A DNA stretch of 64,000 nt from Branchiostoma floridae. Its lineage: Eukaryota > Chordata > Leptocardii > Amphioxiformes > Branchiostomatidae. Both the position numbers and the translations under genes were made by a program. Every line of letters begins with the position of its first letter. Position 1 is the first letter of the stretch. Shown piece after piece: positions 36,023 to 46,225 of this stretch. Under the pieces are notes generated by a model. It worked only from the letters and a program-made list of their open reading frames with translations. It was not told the DNA's origin and did no database searches. The stretch covers positions 14,188,400 through 14,252,399 of the forward strand of contig NC_049988.1 in assembly GCF_000003815.2 (NCBI RefSeq). Direction: 5' to 3'.

Positions 36023-39000
36023 ATGTTTGTCGGGAGGTTGAGACAGGCGTGCAGCAGAGGGACCAAGACTAGAAGGTACATCATACTTGTATCATCTGTT
36101 ATATCAGTTCAAGGACATATGTTACTTATGTAAGAAATGTTATTAGAAAAGAACCCTATCCAAGGAGGTTGCCCTATCTAATTTCATTGGCCAGGGTTCA
36201 AACTCTGCAACGTTAATGTCCTTGATGACAATAATTTTGAATATTTCATTACATCCAGCAAGAAAAAGGAGTAACCAAATTTGATGCTGCTATGAAATTC
36301 TGAATCTGATCATTATTATGTGACAGAAAATATCAGAATGATCATCGGGTGCTTTTCTGATAATGTTAGTCTTAAAAGCCAAAATAAGAAAAGCAAGTTA
36401 ACATTTAGATACCTTTCTGTGTTACATAAATGTGTGATAATACAAAATATAAAATCCCAATCAATAAGAATGACTGCAACTAGATGATAATAAGATCATA
36501 AAAATTTGAATATTATTTTGTCAGGTGGCCATTTGTAAGTTGTTGCTGCTATCTACCTGGAAGGATGGCAAAATTGCATTCTGGGAAAGGAGATCATCTG
36601 GATCGGACCAAGGAAAACACCAGACAACAGGTAAGTGGTGGAGACAGCTGAAAAAACAACAGAAGCACAGACCAACAAAACTTTAAGAACACCTTAAGAG
36701 AGAATGTTCGCCACTTAGTTCACCTTTATCTGTGGGGTAACCTACGGTAGTGGTATAAAGTCAATGGATGGTGGCTTCAGATTGCTTTTTGTTCAAAATA
36801 TTGCAGTTTGAAATCACCGTTCATCAGCTTGATGCCCCTAAATACCCTGTCTTAAAATACAACGCAGGATACAACGGATATAGGTTACCCCACGGATAAA
36901 GGTGAACCATTGAGTTAAACCACCAAGGTGTCACAGTATTGAATTTTACATTAAACTGTATGTATCATATGTGGTCACAATGTGTCTGTATTTCAGGGAG
37001 TCTATGTAATTGTCCTAGAGTGAGTATTGGCAATTGGGCATAGAAACTTGGCACTGGTGACACTATGTTTTACATGCATATGCCTTTCCTTTCTGCAGAT
37101 ACTGACAGAAGCTGTGGTGGAGAGTATCTGTGACCTGTCTCCTACAGTGAAAAGTCTCAGTCTCAGGGTTAACAATGAGGAATTCAGCTTCAAGGCTGGA
37201 CAATGGTGAGGAACTGATAACACTCAAGCACACAAAGTGGGCAGGGCCGAGTATTACTCGGTTGGTCTTAAATTTGCAGCCTTGTCTTTATTTGCATGGT
37301 GCATGCTTTCTTGGGGATAACACTCCCTCTAAGGAGAGATGCAGAAATCCAAATAAGGCCACAAATGATAAGGCCAAAAACAAATGACTAACAAAATAAG
37401 CCCCAATGGATTCTNNNNNNNNNNNNNNNNNNNNNNNNNNNNNNNNNNNNNNNNNNNNNNNNNNNNNNNNNNNNNNNNNNNNNNNNNNNNNNNNNNNNNN
37501 NNNNNNNNNNNNNNAGATGTATTTAAGTGCTTCACAATCTTTGATATTGCTACATGATTATCCCTCTTCTTGACAGAAAAATGCTAATAGAAGCAGCTGT
37601 TGTACTCATGGTCTTATTTGACAGTGACAACACAATGTGGACATGGTCACAATAATTCCAGCTTTATCGTCTTTCCTTACAATCCTACAGGGTTGACTTT
37701 TTCATCCCCTCCATAAAAACTGTTGGCGGCTATTCCATGAGCTCTGCACCCCACAAACTGGAGCACCAGGGCATACTAGAGCTGGCTGTTAAATTTAGTC
37801 AACACCCCCCTGCCAAGTGGGTCCACACACAGGTAAACTGCTGTTCTCTCTTGTGTTCTCCCTCCCTAGGGTGGATTTCTTCATCCCTGAGTTGGATGGT
37901 CAGTTCACGGGGTTCTCCATGACCTCTGCACCAGGTCAACTGGAGCATGATGGGATACTCGATCTGGCCGTGAAATGTAGCGAGGAGGCCCCGGCACATT
38001 GGGTGCACCACAAGGTGCTGTTCTTGTTTGAAAGCATTAATCATCAGCCTAACTTGGATAAAGGCTTTTGCTGTGCTGACATGTCTTACACTCAAATGTT
38101 CACACAAAACAAAGAAATCAGCAGGCAAAATCTTTCCCTGTTTTTGTATGATTAGCATAGCTTTGATGAAGTCTTTGGCAAATTGATGTTCTTACAGGTT
38201 TTACACTCAAATTTCCACACTAAAGAAGCAATCAAAGAATTAATAGGCAAAATCTTTCCCCATCATGATATCATGTAATCTACCAATGCTTTGTGCATAT
38301 TTGCAGTGAAAGTCAGTTTAATGTATATGCCTTCCTGCTTGCTTAAGTGCTTAAGCCAGAGACTGGCCCCTTGCTCTTTTTCACTTCTTTCCACATCGTA
38401 CTGTCCTGTGCTCTAGTTTCTGCAGTGTCTTTTGTGATCTGGTCCTTCCAACACTTAGGAGGTCTTGAGTAATAATGTAATATATAGATTAAATCAAATA
38501 TTCCATTTTCCATTTAATGGGCTTTTGAAATTTTTTAAAGTTGTAACCTGCAGTGTAAGTTATCAACAGTAAGATTTGATGGACTTTTGTTAGCTGCCAA
38601 CTTTCTACTGAAATGATACAATTTCTTATTTCAGTGTCAAGTCGGGTCAAAGGTTAGAATGAGAGTTGGAGGAGACTTCAACTTTGACCCCCAAGATGGG
38701 GACCAATCAAAAGACTTACTCCTGATTGCTGGGGGTGTAGGGATAAACCCCCTGTACTCTATAGTGCAACATGTGGTCGACTTACATAGAGTGAGTCTTC
38801 AGAGAGGTGAAACAGCATACAAGCCTGGACGGACTGTGCTCCTGTACAGTGCCAGGGATGAAGGGGAACTGTTGTTTAGGGTAAGAAATCTTAATGTTTT
38901 TTTGTTGTTCTGACATTTTTTTCTGTATTGAAATAAAGGTTTGAGATTCATGAAAAGTGTTCTACTTGTTCTTGGTGCTGAACACCGTCCACACACAAAA

Positions 39001-39815
39001 ATGCCTGCCATTGATACTAAACACACATCTACACACAGTCACAATACCTGTTCTTGGTGCTGAAGACCGTCCCCACACAAACATGCCTGTCCTTGGTGCT
39101 GAACACCATCTTCACACAGGCAAACATACATGTCCTTGGTGCTGAACACCATCCACATACAAACATGCCTATCCTTGGTGCTGAACACCATGTTTACAAA
39201 GGCAAACAGTAATGTATGAATGGCTTTCTGATGGAGAGTGACATACATCAAAATGCCTAGAACATTTATGACCTACTACTACGATGAGTAAGTGATTGTT
39301 AGATATATACAAAAGAACAGATGTTAAAATTGTTTTGTTTTTTCTGACAGGAACAGATTCTGAGGCTGTGTCAGGAGGTTCCAGATATGTCCCTTCAGTG
39401 CTTTGTGACCCAGCAACAGGAATTCAAAAACCCCAGCCAGTTCCCTAGGCCAAAGGGTATTACCAATATTTTCACCACTATTGAAGTATCAAATGTTAGA
39501 ATACTTTTCCGTATTGCACAGCTTCATGCTTAAGTATTTAGATAGATCAAAAGGGTATAGTTCTGTCATTTCTGATTTGATTGATACAAATTGACACTCC
39601 TCAACTACAAAGAAGGAGAAATTTCAATATGATCTTTTATTGCTCCAGTTGGGAGAATCACCCAAGAAGTCCTGAAGGCGGAGCTGTCTGGTCTCCATGG
39701 TGACCAGACCTTGTCGTACATCTGCGGCCCCCCTCCCATGATCGAGTCTATGGCACACCACCTCAGCTGTCTGGGGGTGGACAGCGCTAACATTAAGTTT
39801 GAGAAGTGGTGGTGA
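36023..39815 (+). CDS. OXNAD1: Oxidoreductase NAD-binding domain-containing protein 1
   Basis: This is a predicted mitochondrial flavin/NAD(P)H oxidoreductase of the ferredoxin-NADP reductase type; the substrate is unknown. Exons: 36023-36075, 36525-36630, 37099-37205, then 37691-37832 (4a) or 37870-38014 (4b), 38635-38880, 39351-39456, 39649-39815. The total is 308 or 309 aa (human 312). Exon 1 (MFVGRLRQACSRGTKTR) would supply a basic transit peptide; it is inferred from phase and an ATG and is the least certain exon. Visible motifs are FKAGQW, VDFFIP, the FAD-side GG(Y/F)S-type segment, LLIAGGVGINPL, LLYSARDEGELLF, YICGPPPM and the invariant C-terminal FEKWW. AATAAA lies at 40187-40192. An assembly gap falls in intron 3. 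Confidence 0.92.
37415..37514. other. Assembly gap (100 N)
   Basis: A run of exactly 100 N lies in OXNAD1 intron 3, a standard placeholder for a gap of unknown size. Additional exon copies or repeats could be missing here, next to the duplicated exon 4. Confidence 0.98.
37691..37832 (+). CDS. OXNAD1: OXNAD1 exon 4a (mutually exclusive copy)
   Basis: After CCTACAG the exon opens in phase 2 (completing Trp) and encodes 47 residues. These begin VDFFIPSIKTVGGYSMSSAP and end LAVKFSQHPPAKWVHTQ, with donor GTAAAC in phase 0. It aligns with the human segment [20 protein letters not shown]. Only 37 nt separate it from exon 4b, which has the same phases. Confidence 0.88.
37870..38014 (+). CDS. OXNAD1: OXNAD1 exon 4b (mutually exclusive copy)
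   Basis: After CCCTCCCTAG the exon opens in the same phase as 4a and encodes 48 residues. These begin VDFFIPELDGQFTGFSMTSA and end LAVKCSEEAPAHWVHHK, with donor GTGCTG in phase 0. It is clearly homologous to 4a but diverged at many positions, while VDFFIP, (Y/F)SM, SAP, LEH, GIL and WVH are kept. Both copies together would duplicate the FAD-binding strand, so one is presumably chosen per transcript. Confidence 0.85.
38955..39205 (-). repeat. Minisatellite in OXNAD1 intron 5 (inverted relative to the 43-44 kb array)
   Basis: About six units of roughly 36-40 bp each contain 'ccttggtgctgaacaccatc' or a close variant, followed by CACACAAACATGCC-type sequence. The reverse complement of the core, GTGTTCAGCACCAAGGACAG, is the same core found at 42279-42297 and in the array at 43321-44515. 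Confidence 0.75.
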
Positions 39816-41119
39816 AAAGTTATGGATTATGAACGTTATACTTATACCATACCAGGGTCCTACCTGCATCTGTCTTTTGACAGAATCTTCTTGCTGAAGA
39901 TGGACAAAAATGATGGTCATTCCATCACTTTGACAGACAACAATTGGCATGTCTTATATGAATACATTGTATAAGCCAAATTACACCAAGTGGGCACAGG
40001 TTTGCCAGATGTAATCTAAGGCAGGGCACAGTCCTGGCTCATACACTTGTTGTCATTATGTACATGTATGACACGATGTGTTTGATCTTGAAAGATTGTG
40101 CATTACAAAATAGTGCTGTATACGTCAAATATAGAATTTGAGGTTGTGCTAGATGCTACCATAGTAGAAAATCATGGAAAAATATCAATAAACATAATAT
40201 TTTGGAGACTCAAGAGACTTGTTCAGGCTCAATGTTTACACACGCACTGACTGTCTGTTGTTTCCAGTCAGACGATGGTTAGAAATTACATGTCTCATAA
40301 AAGTTGGAAAAATTGGTTTGATTGATTAGTTCACTCTTTGTTCATTGCTCCTCAACATTTGTTACAAATGGGTAATCATTTCAAATAATAATAAACATGG
40401 CTTCTAATGATACAACCCAAATGCAATTGATAAAGGAACATTGGTGATCAACAAAAGTTAAGTTTCCAATCATCTTTGATAGGTTTACTTAGAACTGTAT
40501 AAAAGGTTCCTCACTAGTACTGCTAGCTAGGTACCAGTTCTTCGTATCTTAACTGTTACTACCCTGGTGCATTTACATCTCCAACAGACCTTTTGACTGA
40601 ATGAAATAAAATTGTAGAAATGGAGCAAAATGGGGATGATTTATTTCAATAGAAATAATGTTGCCTTTGGGCTTAAATACCTCGACCTGAGGTTGAAGTT
40701 AGCGATTCCTGACGGACCCTCTGTCGTGGTCAATCAGCTCCAAGGCAATGTCAGTCTGCCCTGGCATATTTGAAGTCCACATTTTGGCCGGTTTCTGTAA
40801 CTGCTTTCATTCTACCAGGAGGTCTGGCTTGCCTCTTTCATAGACTTCCAGGAGCACAAACATCGCGCTGACTCGCGATCTCCCGAAAACGATCTCCCGG
40901 CTACGTCGGTAGAAAGTAGTAAACGTTACATCGCCTACCTTAGACAAGGAATTATATACTTTATGACGCATGCAGATTTGAATTTCATTATTAACAAACA
41001 AATGCCGAAACAAACGTTTGAAACGTTCCCGAACGCCATAATGACACATTATCAGATCTATAATGACGACATCATCATCAGAGGCATTATGACCGTTTAT
41101 ATGACAACCAAAACTCAAG
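39816..41119. other. OXNAD1 3' UTR and intergenic space
   Basis: The interval includes AATAAA signals at 40187-40192 and 40605-40610 that could end the OXNAD1 transcript. The upstream flank of the 41120 gene also falls here. A minus-strand open frame spans 40807-41574 but has no recognisable similarity. No further gene is supported. Confidence 0.55.
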
Positions 41120-42600
41120 ATGGCACGAACGTCATCCAAGCAGCAACAAAAGAGATCCAAGCAAGAAAATGGAAGAAAGTCCAGAAAGTCGTCGAGTAAA
41201 GTCGCTGTTACCGGCGGAGGCGGGAGAATGCTGGCCTCGAAGCGCCGCGGTAGCGTGAAGAAAGTTGACAACAACCAGCGCAAGGCAAGACAGAGCGGGC
41301 GTTCCATAGCACAAGACTTGCGTCTCCGTGGACGTACGGTGCAGCTTGCGAACTCCAGGCGACCGTCTGCTTCAGCCGGCAGTAGGCATGGTGCGGCGAA
41401 AGCAGCGCCGGGAAAGAGCAAGCTTAAGTCCACAAAGCGGGCGAGATCTGCCTCTGGTTCTGCAAAAGCTATATCAGATTCATCTCGGTCCGTGCCAGGT
41501 AAAAATGTGACTTCTGAGAACTCAGTCAGTTTCAAATGATTAGCTGTATGTATAATGAACGATACAACTGTCATGAATTTGCAAAAGTACAGTTACAAGT
41601 TTACAACGTTACAGGTAGTAAGAAAAAGGAGCCACAATCAACGGAACACGTTAACGTAAAACACCCCAAATTATACTAATTGTTTGGCTACAACAGCAGA
41701 CAAGAAATATTTCACATATCGGAAGGCACTACAATATGTGACTAACTATGATGGTTATGGCAAGATATGATATCGATTAATGTACGTTTCATCGATTAAT
41801 GCGGATACTTCGTCAGTAGTAGTGTTACTGTAACGTAACGGTACAGGGTTGCAGATTTTATGACGTTAGACGCAACAATAACGTAAATATATATGACGTT
41901 CTACAACAAGAAAAACAACGTACTATAGTAGATTTTGCAACAAGTTTTACGTAGACATCTGTGCTGAAAATAAGTGTGTACAGTGTTCAGTACCAAAGGC
42001 AAGTCTCTTCAAAGCTTTAGGGTATCACTGCACTAGCACACGTCCATATATACATGTGAATTAAACTCGATCGTTGTCTAGCTTCACTTATTTGCAAAAT
42101 AATGTCCGAAGACTAATTGCATGAACATTCTTATGAGACAACGAAAGAATACATAACACTAGATTTCAATCAGCTGAAGGTGCATTTATTATTAGATTTG
42201 ACGTATACGATTATACAACCAATGTTTTGTGTTCGCAATTTAGTGTGTTCAGTGTTCAGCACCAATGACTGGTCTGAGTGTTCAGCACCAAGGACAGGTC
42301 TCTTCAAAGTCTGCGGGCAGCACACTAGACCCTAAACAAAAACATAATTTTGCCTCGCTCTTCATTCGAGGTCTGTGCCCAAGAACAAGATTGAAATACC
42401 TCTATACGTTATGTATAGGATATGACCGGGAGTTAGTCCCCAGGCGTTGGGACGACGACGGCAGACCCATCTACACCAGACGTGGCCGTCAAATCGTCAT
42501 GGACATGAAGACACGCATGCGCAATCAAGCCCCAGAACTCGTGGAGAGAGAACTCCGAGGCGGACGAATCGTCATCACAGAAAAGCGACATAAGAAATGA
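41120..42600 (+). CDS. Unrecognised basic protein, three exons
   Basis: I do not recognise this protein. Exons 41120-41498, 41615-41655 and 42298-42600 join in phases 1 and 0 at GT/AG sites to give 240 residues. The ATG has good context (aagATGG). The first 126 residues are low-complexity and Lys/Arg/Ser-rich (MARTSSKQQQKRSKQENG), suggesting nucleic-acid binding or nuclear location. The 100-residue C-terminal part looks folded and includes FASLFIRGLCPRTRLKYLY, VPRRWDDDGRPIYTRRG and ERELRGGRIVITEKRHKK. The last splice acceptor lies in a GTTCAGCACCAAGGACAG minisatellite core. A 255-codon antisense frame overlaps exon 1. The consistent splice phases favour the plus-strand model; transcript evidence is lacking. 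Confidence 0.6.
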
Positions 42601-43320
42601 ATACCCTTTATTAGCAGCAATGATAACACATACATTAGGTAACAGCAATTTTATTTCAGGTAAATGTATATTCTGTTTTTTACAAACACTGAATGAGCTT
42701 TCTGATAACAAAGAATGTATCAAAGCAAATACATTTTTAATCGACTTTTGCTCAAGAAAGATGAGGCTCTCTCATTATACAACATATAAATTCTAGGCAA
42801 GAATAGGCACGTATGTGTGCATCATTTGGACAGAAGTCTTAATACAATTGTATTACCTCAAGAAATTCACTGTATTGTTCTTACACAATAGGACATTGTT
42901 CAGCGGTCTATATTTTGTAATGTTAACACTTAACTGTTCAGAACAAAGCATTTGTGCTATATTTGTGCTATTCATAGCGTTTGATTTAACTTCCTTGATC
43001 TTTATGCATTTTCGTAAAAATAAAAAGATGTTGGAATTCATACAACTGTTTGCATAGATAAACTTGACAAAACACGTGGACTATGCGTGTTTTTAGTCTT
43101 CTTAACAGCTCCAAACCGCCAACGGGTTTGTCGTTGCTCTTGTGGCTGATCCTGCCAGCCAACCGGTCGACCGCCAGCCACATAATATAGACGTGCATTT
43201 TCCCGAGCGATACCTTCGGAAGGACAATAACATGTATTCAGTACCAAAATCTGGTCTGTTCACATTCACAAGTGAAGGGAATATCCAGTGCATAGGAATG
43301 TCTGTTTAAAATTGTGTGAA

Positions 43321-44515
43321 AAAGTGTTCAGTACCAAGGGCAGTCCTAGTCACAAGAGTGTTCAGGACATAGGAGTCCTGACCACGGGATAGTGGCGTTT
43401 TAAGTACTAAGGGCAGTACTAGTCACAGGAGTGAAGTGTTCAGTACCAAGGACAGTCCTAATAACAGGAAAGTGAAGTGTTCAGTACCAAGAACAAGTCA
43501 TAGTCACAGGTGAGTGAAGTTTTCAGTACCAAGGACAGTCCTTGTCACAGGAGTGTGAAGTGTTCCGTACCAAGGACAGTCCTTGTCACAGGAGAGTGAG
43601 GTGTCCAGTACCAAGGACAGTCCTAGTCACACGAGAGGAAAGTGTCCAGTACCAAGGACAGTCCTTGTCACAGGAGTGAAGTGTTCAGTACCAAGGACAG
43701 TCCTTGTTAGAGGAGAGTGAAATGTTCAGTACGAAGGACAGGCCTAGTCACATTTGAGTGAAGTGTTCGGTACCAAGGGCAACCAAGGACAGTCCTAGTC
43801 AGTCCAGTAGTAGTCATTTTGCAACTATGAAGTGACCTTATCAGTTACAGGAGAGTGAAGTGTTTAGTACCAAGGACACATTTTGTCACAGCAGAATGAA
43901 GTGTTCAGTACCAAGGACAGTTCTGGTCACAGGAAAGTGAAGTGTTCAGTACCAAGGACAACCATAGTCACAGAAGAGTGAAGTGTTCAGTACGAAGTAC
44001 AAGTCCTAGTTATAGGAGAGTGAAGTGTTCAGTACAAAGGACAGTCCTAGTCACAGGAGACTGAAGTGTTCAGTACCAAGGGCAAGTCCTATTCACAGGA
44101 GAGGGAAATGTTCAGTACCAAGGACAATTCCAAGTCACAGGAGAGTGAAGTGTTCAGTACCAAGGGCAGTCCTAGTCATAGGAGAGTGAAGTGTTCAGTA
44201 CCATGGACAGTCCTTGTTACAGGAGTGAAGTGTTCAGTACCAAGTACAGCCCTCGTCACAGGAGAGTGAGGTGTTCAGTACCAAGGACAGTCCTTGTCAC
44301 GGGAGAGTGAGGTGTTCAGTACCAAGGACAGTTCTAGTCACAGGAGAGTGAAGTGTTCCGTACCAAGGACAGTCCTTGTCACAGGAGAGTGAGGTGTTCA
44401 GTACCAAGGAAGGTCCTTATCAAGGGAGAGTGACGTGTTCAGTACCAAAGACAAGTCCTAGTCAATAGAGAGCGTTCAGTACCAAGGACAGTCCTAGTCA
44501 GTCCAGTTAAAGTCA
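43321..44515 (+). repeat. Minisatellite array, unit about 40 bp
   Basis: Around 28-30 imperfect units follow the pattern GTGAAGTGTTCAGTACCAAG, then GACAGTCCTAGTCACAGGAGA. Units vary by small substitutions and 1-5-bp length changes. The terminal sequence (GTCCTAGTCAGTCCAGT through GTGACCT.ATCAGT) also occurs internally at about 43789-43850, so a block of the array was itself duplicated. Open frames through it are by-products of the repeat. Confidence 0.92.
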
Positions 44516-44769
44516 TTTTTCAACTGCAAAGTGACCTCAATCAGTATGATTTATACAGATACATTGGTAATAACATAAAACAAACTGCTAAATAGAACCT
44601 GACATGAAAAAGGCTTGTATTAACTTCCTCTGCCTTTATTTGTCTCCCGTAGAAGGAAAAGCACATGTAAATTGTATTGTTAACAAATTGTACCAAGAAA
44701 AATATCTTTATTTTTATGTATTATTGAAACCTGTTTTGGGAAAAACTCGAAATTAAGCCCCACTACAAT

Positions 44770-46200
44770 ATCTATGAACATTGCAGCACTGCCATTGGCA
44801 CTGTATATCTATTCACTGTCTTCATCTATGACTAGCAATTTTCAGCTACTGGTTTCATCAGTGAGTACTTGCAGGTTAACAATACTGCTTCTATCTGATA
44901 TGGCCACAGTTCAAAATCCAGTGCTTTTCTTACAAAGATGTCAGAATTTTCAGCTCCTTTTTTTCAATATGGAGAAAACACATAGATCAGCTCAGCTGAA
45001 GGCACTGAAAGCATTTCCATGAACATTTTCCTGATATCCTCCTGCATTTCCATGAACATTTTCATAATATCCTCCTGTATTTTGCAGGCCTAGTTTGAGT
45101 CATCCTCATATCAACATTTAACACTGATGCGTACATAAATATCGTATATATATATATAAATACATGGACATCAGATTTGGAAAAAAAAGTCAATGGATCA
45201 CATTGAGTGTCACTTCATTAGTGAGATCACATTATGGATAAGAAATATCCATGAGCTCTACAGCATTGGCACTGCATGCATCTCACTTCATCTTTATCTA
45301 GAAAATTTCATCTCAAAGTTTAATCGGCATGTTAACGATATTACTTACTCCTGAAGGCAATGTTTTACCTGAAAACATTTCCAGAAGTAACATTGTATCT
45401 ATCACGTCTGCCAGCATTTTGCAGGCCTAGCTTAAGTCACTCTAATGCTTACAAAACTACCTTTTAATACAAATGTATACATGAATATCAAACCTGGCAC
45501 AAATGATAAATAGATCACACTGAGTGTCAGTGTCATGAATACATCATATTGAGAGACTTCCTCAGCAATATCACATAATGGATGAGAAATTGAGAGGGAT
45601 TATTGTGCACATTCTTTGCAATCAATTGATTTCTTGTTCCATCTGTGATAATGTACACAAATGTATATTATCTGAATCTTATCATGAATGGATCATATTA
45701 AGTATCATTTCATTTAAGATCAATGAAATCATAGACAGACTCTCTGTACAACCTACTTGGCGCAATTGTGGTATGGCAATGACGCATACAAAACTATCAT
45801 ATTTAGGAATTGTCATGAATGGATCATATTAAGCATCATTTCATCACACTAAGATGATGTTATTGGTATGAAATCAGAGACTGGTGTTTCTTACAATTAA
45901 AAAATAATAATTTGGTGATGATTGGTGATGTAATACTATAGATCAAGTTGAGTTGTCATATAGAGTGTACTTTGATCATTAAAATAATGGTATGGACAGG
46001 AACCTGAGAGGGATTGTTGGCATTTGTTTGCAGTCAGTTGATTTCTTGTTTCCATAGGTGGTGATTGGTGATGTAATTCAGTAACAGTGTATGACTGCAC
46101 GTTGTCATGAATATATCAGATTAAGTGTCCTTCATCAGCAAAATCAGGATAGGACTGTTGGTATTTGTAATCAGTTGATTTCTTGTTTCCATGGTGATGA
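44770..46200. repeat. Degenerate longer-period tandem repeats
   Basis: Several motifs recur at intervals: 'cattggcactg' with 'cttcatcta', 'ttttgcaggcctag.tt.agtca', 'gaatggatcatattaag.at', and 'tcagttgatttcttgttccat'. They suggest old tandem duplication of a unit of some hundreds of bases. The region lies directly downstream of the last GPR155 exon. I found no DEP-domain exon in it. Confidence 0.5.
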
Positions 46201-46225
46201 ATGAATGGAAGCTGATTGGCTGTCA

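Noticed and set aside
44066-44269. 67-codon frame with repeated FSTKG/CSVP words
   Set aside because: It is a translation of minisatellite units with frame changes between units and no splice or start context.
43321-44515. Regular repeats considered as a CRISPR-like array
   Set aside because: There are no unique spacers; units are contiguous and variable, and the context is a eukaryotic intergenic region. It is a minisatellite.
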